Positions 1-8,936 of a stretch of DNA of 64,000 nt are shown one piece after another. The stretch is taken from assembly GCF_026627505.1 (NCBI RefSeq), contig NZ_JAPNLK010000040.1, positions 1 to 64,000 on the forward strand. The letters are read 5' to 3'. The DNA comes from Streptomyces sp. H27-H5 (GTDB lineage: Bacteria > Actinomycetota > Actinomycetes > Streptomycetales > Streptomycetaceae). The notes beneath the pieces are model-generated. The model saw only the letters and a program-made list of their open reading frames with translations. It was not told the DNA's origin and made no database searches. Both the position numbers and the translations under genes were made by a program. How positions within the stretch are numbered: position 1 is the stretch's first letter; every line of letters starts with the position of its first letter.

Positions 1-89
1 AGCTCGACAGCTACATCATCAACCGCAACGAGAACGCCAAGCCCTTCCGCTGGACCTACAAGGGCACCCCACTCAAGGAAGCAGCCTGA
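1..89 (+). mobile_element. IS630-family transposase, 3' end only
   Basis: An open frame entering from the left edge (first complete codon at 3) ends with TGA at 87-89. The last residues include NRNENAKPFRWTYKGTP, the C-terminal signature of IS630/Tc1-mariner DDE transposases, which usually end shortly after an N-x-N-x-KPF-x-W motif. Only the final 28 residues are in the window, so nothing can be said about whether the enzyme is intact. It probably marks the edge of an insertion sequence sitting beside the decayed carboxylesterase that follows. Confidence 0.75.
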
Positions 90-101
90 CCAACACCCCT
101 C

Positions 102-126
102 CACGAACTTTCGCGGTGCAGCACTA
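102..126. mobile_element. Candidate right end of the IS630-type element
   Basis: Just downstream of the transposase stop lies a stretch containing CACGAACTTTCGCGGTGCAG and ending in CTAG, that is, with a TA dinucleotide at 125-126. IS630-family elements insert at TA and carry terminal inverted repeats close to the transposase stop, so this is a plausible right terminus. The left end lies outside the window, so the match between ends cannot be tested. The boundary is inferred. Confidence 0.35.
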
Positions 127-230
127 GGCCCTGTCGTCTCTTTCGGATCTTGCCGGGGCCGCCGGGCGCCGTGCCCTCCCGGGCCCTCCCGGCCGCGGTC
201 CGTTCGTGTTCTTCAGGAGGGGGACTCGTC

Positions 231-627
231 GTGCCGGCTGCCCGCTTCCGCGCCACCCGTCCCTCGGCGGTCCTCGCGTCGACCGCGGCGGCGCTGCTGA
301 CCGGAGCGCTCCGAACTCCGCCGGGTTCCCGGCGCCGCCGGACCTGCCGTTCGGCGCCGCGCACGGCTTCGACCTGCCCTACCTGTTCACGGCCGCCGCC
401 CTGGATCCGGCCCAACGGGCCGTGGCCGACCGGATGGTCGACCACTGGGCGCGGTTCGCCCGCACGGGCACGCCGAACGGGTCGGGAGCCGCCGGGTGGC
501 CGTGGTTCGGGGCCGCCGGGTCGGTGTTGGCCTTGGCACCGGGACCGGGCGGGGTCCGCCCGGTGGACGTGGCGGGCGAGCACCACTGCGCGCTCTGGGA
601 CGCGGCCGCCGCGCGGAATCCGCGGGT
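231..627 (+). pseudogene. Carboxylesterase remnant (signal peptide joined to C-terminal part)
   Basis: A good ribosome site (AGGAGGGGG at 215-223) precedes a GTG at 231 that opens a signal-peptide-like sequence (VPAARFRATRPSAVLASTAA and so on) up to about 305. From about 308 the recognisable sequence continues in another frame with PPDLPFGAAHGFDLPYLF and then WARFARTGTPNG and HHCALWDAAA, the C-terminal part of type B carboxylesterases (p-nitrobenzyl esterase family). About 400 residues, including the GxSxG nucleophile region, are missing. I read this as an internal deletion with frameshift. The C-terminal frame has no stop of its own and runs into the next gene. From about 627 to 781 I see no feature. 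Confidence 0.7.
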
Positions 628-781
628 GCGCCGGCGACGGCGGGTGCCGCGGATCCGACGCGTGCGGCGGCGCATCCGGTGGCGTCGCACCGATGAATCG
701 GCCTCGTCCCGGGAGTCTGAAGGGGGACGGGCCGCCCATTCGGCGGACCGCGTGCGAGCGACATGTGGGAGCGGTGGAGTC

Positions 782-1942
782 ATGACCGGTCTGAGGGACA
801 TCCTGGAACCCCCGGTGAGCAGCGGTTCCCTGCCCGGGGCGGTGGCCTTGGTGGCCCGCGGCGACCGGGTGGAGGTGGCGGCCGTCGGGGCCGCCTTGGC
901 GGGCGGGAACACCCCGATGGCCAGGGACTCGATCTTCCGCGTGGCCTCGTTGACCAAGCCGGTGACGGCCGCCGCGGTGATGCTGCTGATCGAGGACGGG
1001 CGGCTCGGGCTCGCGGCGCCGGTCCGGGAGTGGCTGCCGGAGCTGTCCGCGCCCGTGGTCGTCCGGACGCCGTCGAGCCCGGTGGACGACGTGGTGCCGG
1101 CCGCCCGGCCGATCACGGTGGAGGACCTGCTCACCTTCCGGGCCGGGTACGGGTTCCCGTCGGACTTCACGCTGCCCGCCCTCGCGCCGCTCTTCGGCGA
1201 ACTGCGGCAGGGGCCGCCGCAGCCTCAACTGGTCGCCGAGCCGGACGCCTGGATGAAGGCCCTGTCCCGGATCCCGCTGCTGCACCAGCCGGGCGAGGCC
1301 TGGCTCTACAACACCTGCTCGGACATCCTGGGCGTGCTGATCGCCCGGGCCTCGGGGTGTCCGCTGCCGGAGTTCCTGGCCGAGCGGATCTTCGCGCCGC
1401 TGGGCATGACCGACACCGGTTTCGCGGTACCCCCGGCGGACCTCGGGCGGTTCACCGGGTACTACCGGGCGGACCCCGGGGCGGGCGGGCTCACCCCGGT
1501 GGACGCGCCCGACGGGCAGTGGAGCCGGATGCCGGCCTTCCCGTCGGGTGCCGGCGGGTTGGTCTCCACCGCGGACGACCTGTACGCCTTCGGCCGGATG
1601 CTGCTCGCGAACGGCGCGGCCCCCGACGGGAGCCGCCTGCTGTCCGCCGCGTCGGTGCGGGAGATGACCGCGGATCGGCTGACCCCCGAACAGCGCGCGG
1701 CCGGCGCGCTGTTCCTGGAGGGCCAGGGCTGGGGGTTCGGTGGCTCGGTCGATGTGGCCCCGGTCGATCCGTGGAACGTGCCGGGCCGCTACGGCTGGGT
1801 GGGCGGCACCGGGACCGCCGCGCACGTCGTGCCCGCGACCGGTACCGTGTCCGTGCTGCTGACCCAGCTCGAACTGACCGGCCCCACCCCGCCCCCGCTG
1901 ATGCGCGCGTTCTGGACGTACGCGAACGGGGACCGGGGCTGA
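782..1942 (+). CDS. Beta-lactamase-fold serine hydrolase (class C-like)
   Basis: A 386-residue protein of the serine beta-lactamase/esterase family (Pfam Beta-lactamase). The catalytic SxxK motif is S56-L-T-K59 in a context IFRVASLTKP typical of the family. A Tyr-containing second motif occurs in AWLYNTCSDILG, and the third, KTG-like, motif is probably YGWVGGTGT near the C-terminus. There is no signal peptide, suggesting a cytosolic esterase or peptidase rather than an antibiotic-inactivating enzyme. ATG 782 is preceded by a GGAGCGGTGGAG purine run. The same frame is open upstream, but that part reads as the carboxylesterase remnant, so I start here. The substrate is unknown. Confidence 0.85.
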   Translation: MTGLRDILEPPVSSGSLPGAVALVARGDRVEVAAVGAALAGGNTPMARDSIFRVASLTKPVTAAAVMLLIEDGRLGLAAPVREWLPELSAPVVVRTPSSPVDDVVPAARPITVEDLLTFRAGYGFPSDFTLPALAPLFGELRQGPPQPQLVAEPDAWMKALSRIPLLHQPGEAWLYNTCSDILGVLIARASGCPLPEFLAERIFAPLGMTDTGFAVPPADLGRFTGYYRADPGAGGLTPVDAPDGQWSRMPAFPSGAGGLVSTADDLYAFGRMLLANGAAPDGSRLLSAASVREMTADRLTPEQRAAGALFLEGQGWGFGGSVDVAPVDPWNVPGRYGWVGGTGTAAHVVPATGTVSVLLTQLELTGPTPPPLMRAFWTYANGDRG

Positions 1943-2005
1943 GCGACGCCCCCTCGTGTCCTTCGAGAGGCCGGTGCGGGACGGGGACGGGCCGGCGGGT
2001 TCCGA

Positions 2006-3358
2006 TCAGCGGCGGACGTGCCAGTCGACCGTGGTGCGCAGTGTGCGGCCGATCTTCGGGTCGCGGACCGAAGGGGTGCGGTCCTCGACCCTGACGGACA
2101 GGGTCCGGGTCCGGGTGCCGAGGAGGAACAGGTCCGAGACGCGGACCTCCGTCCGGCCGGCGAACCGCGTCAGCTCCCGGCCGTCCAGGTACCAACGCAC
2201 CACGAGTTGCCGTCCGTCCGGCGTCGCCAGCCGGGGCACCGCCGCCCTCGCCCTGTCGCGCGACCGGAGCGTGCGGTCGGTGGGGGTGAGCGGGGTGACG
2301 GTGTTCGCGTGGCGGTGGAAGCCGGCGATCATCGCCTCGACGCCGGGGAGGTTGAAGGGTTTGTCCAGGACCCGCATGAGCGAGTTGTCGGTGGGCCGGT
2401 TCAGCCCGGTGACGTAGTAGCCGCCGCCCTCGTACGCGCCGACCTTGCCGCCGTCGGGAGACTCCGCGCCGAGCCATCGGTACCACTTGGCCCGGGTGCG
2501 GGCCATCCGGTCGGCGGTCAGCGTGGAGGTGTTGGACTCCGCGGGCTCGGGGCCGGTGTACTTCTCATAGTCCGGGGAGCCCGGGTAGAAGTACTCGTCG
2601 GCGAGCTTGCCGAGGGAGTGCCCGGTCTCGTGGATGGCGACCTGACCGGACTTGGCGTTCCCGGCCGAGGCGGTGGAGATGCCCTCGTAGCCGAGGGTGG
2701 GGCTGGGTTCGTTGTAGCCGGCCCCGCCGTACTTGGAGCTGTTGGCGAGGACGAGGACCAGGTCGGCGGCGGGCGCCTTCGCGACGTAGGAGTCCACCTT
2801 GGGCTGGTCGACGCAGAGCAGCCGTTCGATGTCCTCGCACCAGAAGTAGGACCCGAGCGCGGTGTCGCGGACGGCGGCCGGTTCGGGGTCGCCCGACACC
2901 CCGGACTCGCGGGACACGGCGTCGACGGTCCACACGTTGAACAGGGAGCGGTACGTCGCGTACGGCTCGACGGCCGCGATCTCGTCCCATTTGCGGCGGG
3001 CGTCCTCGTGGAACCGGTCGAGTTCGGCGGTGGTGTAGCCGTCGCCGACGACGACCACGTCGAGACGGTCGGCCGTGGGGCCGTTGTCGACGAGGGCGGT
3101 GACCTCGCCGTCGGCCTCCCGCTCGGCCGCGGAGAGCCTGGGCGCGGCCTTCGCACGCCCGGCGACCGGTACCCGTACCTGGCCCGACCCGGCGATCCGG
3201 CCCTCTTCCGGGCCGGGTATCTCGATCTCCACGCCGGCGCCGGCGGCCGCGGACACCGCGGCGGGTGTCGGTGCGGCGGCGGCGCCGGCGGGTACCGCGG
3301 CGAACAGCACCGCGGTCGCCCCGGCCGCGGCGACGACCAACCGGACGGTTGAGTTCAA
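2006..3358 (-). CDS. Secreted M64 family metallopeptidase (IgA-peptidase-like)
   Basis: The 450-residue protein begins with an Ala-rich signal peptide of about 30 residues, so it is likely exported. It carries the zinc motif H243-E-T-G-H247 followed by SLGKLADEY, together with VVVGDGYTTAELDRF; both are hallmarks of peptidase family M64 (clostridial IgA peptidase and Bacteroides homologues). The C-terminal third probably forms a beta-sandwich. The start is TTG at 3358, four bases after GAGGGGGA, a strong ribosome site. It is transcribed away from the XRE-TPR regulator across an unusually AT-rich 130-bp gap. The natural substrate is unknown. Confidence 0.88.
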   Translation of the reverse strand: MNSTVRLVVAAAGATAVLFAAVPAGAAAAPTPAAVSAAAGAGVEIEIPGPEEGRIAGSGQVRVPVAGRAKAAPRLSAAEREADGEVTALVDNGPTADRLDVVVVGDGYTTAELDRFHEDARRKWDEIAAVEPYATYRSLFNVWTVDAVSRESGVSGDPEPAAVRDTALGSYFWCEDIERLLCVDQPKVDSYVAKAPAADLVLVLANSSKYGGAGYNEPSPTLGYEGISTASAGNAKSGQVAIHETGHSLGKLADEYFYPGSPDYEKYTGPEPAESNTSTLTADRMARTRAKWYRWLGAESPDGGKVGAYEGGGYYVTGLNRPTDNSLMRVLDKPFNLPGVEAMIAGFHRHANTVTPLTPTDRTLRSRDRARAAVPRLATPDGRQLVVRWYLDGRELTRFAGRTEVRVSDLFLLGTRTRTLSVRVEDRTPSVRDPKIGRTLRTTVDWHVRR

Positions 3359-3490
3359 GGAGTCCCCCTCGAAGTTCAGTACGTTGATAATCAGACTTAA
3401 CTAGTTGCTTAACCTAGGGCCGCGCGAAGGACATGTGCAATGGACTACTCCGACCGGATGTCGGAGAGTTCACGTGAACAGGGGGAAGAC
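3359..3490. promoter_or_regulatory. AT-rich divergent promoter region
   Basis: The gap between the divergent M64 peptidase and XRE-TPR genes contains a markedly AT-rich core at about 3377-3415, including GATAATCAGACTTAACTAGT, in an otherwise GC-saturated window. It most likely holds the promoters of both genes. I cannot assign individual -10/-35 hexamers with certainty. Confidence 0.4.
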
Positions 3491-4840
3491 ATGGACGAAC
3501 AGGCCTTGATCGGCAGCCGGGTTCACCGGCTGCGGACCGAACGCGGTTTGACTCAGAAGCAGTTGGCGGAGCCGGCGTACACCCCCGCCTACATCTCCAC
3601 CCTGGAGTCGGGCCGGGTCCGCCCCTCCGAGGCCGCGCTGCGCTTCCTCGCGGAACGGCTCGGCACCTCCTACGAGGAACTGGCGACGGGCCGTCCGCCG
3701 CACCTGGCCACGGAACTGCGGCTGGCCCTGACCGACGCCCAGCGGGCGCTGGCCACGGGCGCGGCGGACGAGGCGGCCGTCCACTACCGGCGGCTGCTCA
3801 CCGACGCGGAGCTGCTGGACCTCACGCCGGAGCGGGCCGAGGCCCTGCTCGGTCTCGGCGACTGCGCCCTGGAATCCGGTGAACTGGCCTCCGCGACCGC
3901 CCATTTCGAGGCGGCCGAGCGACTCCTCGCGGACGAACCGCTGCCCCGCCGGGCCCGGCCGATCCGCGGCCGGGCCGTCGCGCACCTGCTGGCCGGTGAA
4001 CTGCGGTACGCGTGCTACCTCCTGGAATCGACGATCGACGAGCTGAACGCCGGCGGGCTGGGCGACCCCGAGGCACTGGTGTTGCTGTACGCGGCGGTGA
4101 TCGGCCCGTACATCGACATGGGGGCCCACGCCCGGGCCGCCCGGGCCGCCGAACTCGCCCTGGCCCTGGCGCCGCACGTACAGGACCCGGCCTTGGTCGC
4201 CGGCATGCACCGACAGGTCGCCCGCACCTTCCTCGCCGAGGGACGGGTCGTCGACGCCGACGCGTCACTGGCCAAGGCCCAGTCGGTCTACCGGCAGCTG
4301 CGGCTGCGCACCGACCTGGCGCACTGCCACTGGATGCGCGGCTACGTCCAGGCCCAGAACGGCGAACTGGCGGCCGCCGAGGTCGAGTTGCGCACCGCCA
4401 GGGACATGCTCTCGGCCAAGCGCGCCGTCCTGTACACCGCCCAGGTCGAGGTCGAGCTGGCCGATGTGCTGCGCCGGCTCGGCCGCCACGACGAGGCCGC
4501 CGGCCTGCTCTCGGCGGTGCTGGAGCTGGGCGACAGCCACGGCGCGGTCCACGCGGGCGGCGCCCACCGGCTGCTCGGGCTCATCGCGGAGGAGCGCGGG
4601 GAGGTCGAGTCCGCGGAGGAGCACTACGTGCAGGCGCTGGCCCTGTTGGAACGCAGCGGGGCGACCGGGGACCTGGCCGACCTCTGCCGGCTGCTGGGCG
4701 ACCTGTTGCGCCGTACGGGCCGGATCGAGGCCGCGCTCGACGCGTACCGGACGGGCCTGGGCCACCGCGCCTCCCCGGGCACCACCACCCTGGGGCCCGC
4801 GCCGACGGGCCTGACCGCCACGTGGCCGCGCGCACGGTAG
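3491..4840 (+). CDS. XRE-family regulator with C-terminal TPR array
   Basis: A 449-residue protein with an N-terminal helix-turn-helix (residues about 8-62; RTERGLTQKQLAEPAYTPAY is the recognition region) followed by about six tetratricopeptide-like helical repeats (LLGLGDCALESGELASATAHF is a typical unit). This architecture is common among actinobacterial peptide- or metabolite-responsive regulators and starter-type sensors. ATG 3491 is preceded by AGGGGGAAG. An in-frame ATG at 3440 with GAAGGA upstream would add 17 residues and cannot be excluded. It stands divergent from the secreted peptidase gene, which it may control; that is inference from position. Confidence 0.85.
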   Translation: MDEQALIGSRVHRLRTERGLTQKQLAEPAYTPAYISTLESGRVRPSEAALRFLAERLGTSYEELATGRPPHLATELRLALTDAQRALATGAADEAAVHYRRLLTDAELLDLTPERAEALLGLGDCALESGELASATAHFEAAERLLADEPLPRRARPIRGRAVAHLLAGELRYACYLLESTIDELNAGGLGDPEALVLLYAAVIGPYIDMGAHARAARAAELALALAPHVQDPALVAGMHRQVARTFLAEGRVVDADASLAKAQSVYRQLRLRTDLAHCHWMRGYVQAQNGELAAAEVELRTARDMLSAKRAVLYTAQVEVELADVLRRLGRHDEAAGLLSAVLELGDSHGAVHAGGAHRLLGLIAEERGEVESAEEHYVQALALLERSGATGDLADLCRLLGDLLRRTGRIEAALDAYRTGLGHRASPGTTTLGPAPTGLTATWPRAR

Positions 4841-4850
4841 GCGCCCGCCC

Positions 4851-5384
4851 TCAGGCGCGCAGGACCGTGTCGAGATCGCGGATGTGCTCTCCCACGCGCC
4901 CCCCTCCGGAAGGTGCGGCGGGCAGCCGGGCGAGTACCGCGCCGACGGCCGGCGGTGCGTGGTGACGTGCCCATTCGAGGGTTCCCCCGGGCACCGGGCC
5001 GTCTTCCCCGGTCGCCAGTTCCTCCGCCCGCGCCGCGTGGGCCGCCGCGCCGAGGATGTGCTTCACCTGGTGGGCGCTCGCCTTCGGATGGAGGAACGCG
5101 GCGGCCGCCGCGTGGCTCGCCGCTCGCGCCGCGTCCGCCGCCGCGGGTGAACCGGCTTCGCCCGCCGCCTTGTAGGCCGCCCACGCGCTCTGTCGCAGAG
5201 CGGTCGTGCGCCGGCCGCCCGCGGCGAACTCGTCCGCCGCGTCGATGGCCTCGCGGGGGCGCGGGTCCGCGGAAGGGTCCTCTTCGAAGAGCGGCAGCGC
5301 CCTGCGGGCACACGCCGCCGCGTAGCCCGTGATCGCACGGAGTTCGTCTTCGCCCAGTTCGATCGTGTCCGACTCGGTTGGCAT
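4851..5384 (-). CDS. Imm5-like putative immunity protein
   Basis: A 177-residue Ala-rich, entirely helical protein. The layout matches the Imm5-like family of putative immunity proteins: an N-terminal ITGYAAACARRALPLFEE helix, a central ALRQSAWAAYKAAGEAG, and then HPKASAHQVKHILGAAAHAARAEEL. Family members are predicted to neutralise polymorphic toxins. No toxin gene is next to it, so here it would be an orphan immunity gene or have another role. It converges on the XRE-TPR gene with a 10-bp gap. ATG 5384 is the first start of the frame, and the purine signal before it is weak. Function is by family resemblance only. Confidence 0.65.
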   Translation of the reverse strand: MPTESDTIELGEDELRAITGYAAACARRALPLFEEDPSADPRPREAIDAADEFAAGGRRTTALRQSAWAAYKAAGEAGSPAAADAARAASHAAAAAFLHPKASAHQVKHILGAAAHAARAEELATGEDGPVPGGTLEWARHHAPPAVGAVLARLPAAPSGGGRVGEHIRDLDTVLRA

Positions 5385-5513
5385 GCGCCAATCATGCCGC
5401 AGGTCCCGATTCGCCTCCCGCGTCAGGGGCTTCGGGCGGCCGCCCGCCCGGTGCGGCTCCGGGCGACCTGCTCGGCGAGCCGGCCCGCCGCGGCATCTCC
5501 ACGCCGGCGTGAG

Positions 5514-5551
5514 GTCCGCGCCTCCCCCGGTCGTTCCGGGGAGGCGCGGAC
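5514..5551 (-). terminator. Hairpin terminator after the GH31 gene
   Basis: GTCCGCGCCTCCCCCGG at 5514-5530 pairs with CCGGGGAGGCGCGGAC at 5536-5551 (16 bp, one bulged C, 5-nt loop). It lies immediately downstream of the minus-strand GH31 stop codon. No long U tract follows, as is usual in Streptomyces. Probably a transcription terminator. Confidence 0.65.
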
Positions 5552-5556
5552 GCGGG

Positions 5557-8500
5557 TCAGGGGGTGAGGGTCCAGCGCTGGGCGGGGGCGCCGGTGCAGG
5601 CGGCGCGGGTGAGCGGGGCGCCGTCGGCGGTCGCCGCTCCGGCCGGGGCGAGGCATTGACCGGCGGTACGGAGACTGCCGTCGGGGCCGGGTCGCCAGGT
5701 CTGGGCGGCGGCCCCGTCGCACGCCCGCACGGTGACGCGATCGGCGTTCGTCGCGTCGAGGCAGACGCCCCCGAGGCCGATGAGGCGGCCGTCGGGCTGG
5801 AGGGTCCAACGCTGGTTGGGGCCGCCGTGGCAGGTGTACAGGGTCGGCCGGGTGCCCGGTGTGGTGGCGCTGTGCGGCAGGTCGAGACAGCTCGCGGAGG
5901 CCGCGTTGACGAGGGTCGCGTTGCCCGGGAGCGGCGACGCGCGCCCGGTGAGGGTGAGTTCGGCGACGCTGGTCCAGGGGCCCCGTCCGCCCGCCTCGCC
6001 GAGGGCCCTCACCCTCACATAGCGGCCGGTGGCGTTGGGCAGGGGGATCGACGTGGCGGCCGGGGTGTCGGGGAGGGTGCCGGTGGCGACCGGGGAGCCC
6101 CAGTCGGTGGGGCTGTCGGACACGTACACCTCGTAGCGGCCGATCCGGCCGTTGACCCCGCCGTCCTGCCGGGGCAGGTGGCCGAGGGAGTCCAGGGCGT
6201 GGCGGGCGCCGAGGTCGATGCGGATCTCGTGCGGGAGCGCCGCCGGGGTGCCGGTGGACCAGGCGGTGTGCCAGATCGTCGCCGGGTCGCCGTCGAAGGC
6301 GTTGCGGGCGGCGCCGTTCTCGGCCGCGGTCTCCTGGCTGTCGGCGGAGAGCAGGCTCCAGTTCGTCGAGGGGACGGGGGTGGAGCCGGCGGGGACGGGG
6401 TCGGCCGGCGGGATGCCGGCGCCGGTGGCCGCGACGGTGAAGGCGCCGGACGTGGTGCCGGTCTTGACCCACAGGACGCCGGCCCGGTCGGCCGGATCGA
6501 AGAACCAGCCGGTGGCGGCGGAGTCGTAGGCGTTCTTGGTGGTGAGCCGGGTCAGGGCGGAGCCGTTCACGGTGAGGGCGGTGGGGGCGGAGGACACGTG
6601 CAGGGTGAGTTCGTATCCGCGCGAGGCGGGCTTGCCGGCGTAGTCGCCGGTGGGGGCGCCGACCTTGACCGTGATGTCGCCGACGCCGGTGGTCGGCGCG
6701 GTGACGTCCACCCGCTGGCGGGCGAAGGCCCCGGACTGGTGGGCGCGGGTGCGGCCGTCGTCCTCGTACAGCTCGAAGGAGGAGGCGCCGCGCGGGTGGA
6801 TGTCGTAGGTGAGGGTGGAGACGGGCTTCTCGCCCGTGTGGTTCATCTGCGGCCACATCGGCACGATGGCGCCGCCCTTGACGAACAACGGGAGGGTGTC
6901 GAGCGGGGCCCGGTAGCCGTCGAGCCGGCCGGGGCCCGCGTAGGTCTTGCCGGTCCAGTAGTCGGTCCAGGTGCCGGCGGGCAGGTGGATGCCGTCGCGG
7001 ACGGCGGTGTCGGAGACGACGGGGGCCACGAGGAAGGAGTCGCCGGCCATGAACTGTCCGCTGGTCTGGTTGCCCCGGGCCACCGGGTCGTCGGGGTACT
7101 CCAGGACCATGGCGCGGGTGCTGGGGACGCCGCTCTCGTGGGCGACGCGGCTCATCGTGTACAGGTAGGGCATCAGCCGCATCTTGAGCTGGAGGTACTT
7201 CCGGTTGATGGACAGGTAGGGCTCGGCGAACCGCCAGGGCTGCTTGTCCTGGTAGCCGGCCTGGGGGTTGGTGGCGCCCCACCCGGACATGGTCATGAAG
7301 GCGGGGGTGAAGGCCTTCCACTGGAGGTCGCGGACGTAGGTCCGGGGGCTGCCGCCGAAGATGCCGTCGACGTCCCCGGAGGCGTAGTTGAGGCCGGACA
7401 GACCCGCTCCGGTGATCGCGGGGACGTGCCAGCGCATGTCGTCCCAGGTGCCGTTGGTGTCCCCGGTCCAGACGACGGCGTTGCGCTGGGTGCCCGCCCA
7501 GCCGTCGACGGTCCAGACGTACCGGCGGGCGTCGGAGTTCTTCTCGATGCCGTCCACGGCCTGTTGCACACCGTCGAAGGCGTACTTGTAGCCGCGGCCG
7601 ATCCAGGCCACGTCGGTCTTCACGCCCCGGCTGCCGGCCGCGGCGACCTCGTCGGCGATGGAACCGAGACCGGTGGAGGTCCACAGGCCCGTCTGGAACC
7701 CCTTGGCCTTGAGGGCGTCCACGGTGGACTTCAGGGGCGCGGTGTAGCCACAGCCGTACCCGTCGTTGGGCAGGAACCAGCCCGAGGGCATGTCGGCGGC
7801 GCGGGCGTCGCCGGCGTACCCGACCACGTCGGGGGTGGTCTGGTGGCGGAGGCGGCCGTGGTCGCCCTGGTAGTCGGGGTTGGAGGCGTTGAAGCAGTCG
7901 GCATTGCCGAGTTCGAAGCCCCACATCGGCGCCAGGAAGGGCTTCCCGCTGACGTCGGTGTACGCGTCGAGGACGCCCTTGAGGGAGTCCCCCGCGAAGT
8001 ACCACGCGTCGAAGCGGTTCTCGTCGTGGGTGAGGGTGGTGGGTTCGTTGAAGCCGTAGGACCCCGGGGCCCATGTGTTGCGCATGACGCCGTAGTTGTT
8101 GGTGGACATGTAGAAGGGGGCGGGGCTGGCGTTGGTGTTCTCGCGCCACTTGTTGTCGACGGCGACGGGTACGGTCTTGCCGCGCAGCGCCCACTCCCCC
8201 AGCCGCAGGCCCGTTCCGTAGAACTGTTCGTCGGCTGCGCGGGTCAGGTACTGGGTGGTGCGGCCGCCGGACCAGGAGGTCGGCCGGCTCTCCTCCCAGA
8301 GCAGCGTGGAGTCGTCGGCCCGCAGGACGGAGAACCGCAGGGGCGCCTTGTGGACCCGGATGGAGAGCGCTCCGGTGGTGATCCGGTAGTACGTGCCGGC
8401 GTCCGAGGAGGCGGAGTCGACGGGGCCGAAGTCGGTGGTGGGCGCGAGGTCCGAACCGGCCGGGTCGTCGGTGAAGGTCCCGTCGGGGGCGAGCCAGAGC

Positions 8501-8748
8501 CGGAAGACGTCGGCGCGGGCGACGACCACGCGCGCCTTGGCCCCGCTGGTCGTCGTCACGGTGTAGGTGTTCCCCGACCGGCTGATGCCGGTGACGTCGC
8601 CCGCAGTGTCGGCGGCCGCCGAGGGCGCCGCGGCGGCGGGGCGGGCCATCGGCCCGGCCGCGGCCAGTCCCGCGACGGCGAGGGCGGCGGCGAGCAGTGC
8701 CGCCGCGCACCGTCGCCGAGGATTCCTGCTGAAGCGTGTCAGTGTCAT
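5557..8748 (-). CDS. Secreted GH31 glycosidase with F5/8C and ricin-type lectin modules
   Basis: A 1063-residue exported enzyme. Residues 1-40 form a signal peptide (basic MTLTRFSRNPRRR, then an Ala-rich core). About 60-170 is the GH31 N-terminal beta-sandwich. The TIM barrel (about 190-640) contains KTDVAWIG with D379 as likely nucleophile and WTGDTNGTWDD with D430 as likely acid/base. A DUF5110-like beta domain follows (about 690-770), then an F5/8-type C (discoidin/CBM32-like) domain at about 795-930 and a ricin B/CBM13 trefoil at about 945-1063 (repeated Q-x-W in NQRWTLQPDG and AQRWTLTP). GH31 enzymes are alpha-glucosidases or alpha-xylosidases; the exact substrate cannot be read here. 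ATG 8748 follows GAGGAG. Upstream in-frame codons lack a ribosome site. Confidence 0.9.
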   Translation of the reverse strand: MTLTRFSRNPRRRCAAALLAAALAVAGLAAAGPMARPAAAAPSAAADTAGDVTGISRSGNTYTVTTTSGAKARVVVARADVFRLWLAPDGTFTDDPAGSDLAPTTDFGPVDSASSDAGTYYRITTGALSIRVHKAPLRFSVLRADDSTLLWEESRPTSWSGGRTTQYLTRAADEQFYGTGLRLGEWALRGKTVPVAVDNKWRENTNASPAPFYMSTNNYGVMRNTWAPGSYGFNEPTTLTHDENRFDAWYFAGDSLKGVLDAYTDVSGKPFLAPMWGFELGNADCFNASNPDYQGDHGRLRHQTTPDVVGYAGDARAADMPSGWFLPNDGYGCGYTAPLKSTVDALKAKGFQTGLWTSTGLGSIADEVAAAGSRGVKTDVAWIGRGYKYAFDGVQQAVDGIEKNSDARRYVWTVDGWAGTQRNAVVWTGDTNGTWDDMRWHVPAITGAGLSGLNYASGDVDGIFGGSPRTYVRDLQWKAFTPAFMTMSGWGATNPQAGYQDKQPWRFAEPYLSINRKYLQLKMRLMPYLYTMSRVAHESGVPSTRAMVLEYPDDPVARGNQTSGQFMAGDSFLVAPVVSDTAVRDGIHLPAGTWTDYWTGKTYAGPGRLDGYRAPLDTLPLFVKGGAIVPMWPQMNHTGEKPVSTLTYDIHPRGASSFELYEDDGRTRAHQSGAFARQRVDVTAPTTGVGDITVKVGAPTGDYAGKPASRGYELTLHVSSAPTALTVNGSALTRLTTKNAYDSAATGWFFDPADRAGVLWVKTGTTSGAFTVAATGAGIPPADPVPAGSTPVPSTNWSLLSADSQETAAENGAARNAFDGDPATIWHTAWSTGTPAALPHEIRIDLGARHALDSLGHLPRQDGGVNGRIGRYEVYVSDSPTDWGSPVATGTLPDTPAATSIPLPNATGRYVRVRALGEAGGRGPWTSVAELTLTGRASPLPGNATLVNAASASCLDLPHSATTPGTRPTLYTCHGGPNQRWTLQPDGRLIGLGGVCLDATNADRVTVRACDGAAAQTWRPGPDGSLRTAGQCLAPAGAATADGAPLTRAACTGAPAQRWTLTP

Positions 8749-8835
8749 GGGCAGCTCCTCGTGCGGTCCGGGTCTCGGACACACCGGCTTGGCATGCTCT
8801 CGGCAACATAGCGGCGGATCGACGCCTTCTGAAGG

Positions 8836-8869
8836 AAGTTGCTCGAAGTCGGCTGATATCAAGCAACTT
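8836..8869. promoter_or_regulatory. Inverted repeat upstream of the GH31 gene, candidate operator
   Basis: AAGTTGCTCGA at 8836-8846 and TCAAGCAACTT at 8859-8869 form 11-bp arms (10 of 11 paired) around a 12-nt spacer. It sits about 90 bp upstream of the GH31 start, in the gap shared with divergent ligA. Carbohydrate genes in Streptomyces are often controlled by LacI- or ROK-type repressors at such sites, but no such regulator is encoded here. Confidence 0.4.
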
Positions 8870-8936
8870 TGAGCACGCGCCAGAGGCGTGGCGGCGAAGA
8901 CCGGCCATTGTCAGACCCTCGGGTCACCATCGGGAC

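Noticed and set aside
130..170. The stretch GGCCCTGTCGTCTCTTTCGG after the IS630 end as the terminus of a second insertion sequence.
   Set aside because: It resembles insertion-sequence ends in style, but no matching inverted partner or transposase is present in the window.
5329..8811. A 1160-codon open frame antisense to the GH31 gene, and another of 1161 codons in a further frame (5423-8908).
   Set aside because: Both are Gly/Val/Arg- or Arg/Pro-rich with no recognisable domain; long antisense frames are expected in very high-GC DNA. The GH31 frame has clear catalytic motifs and a ribosome site.
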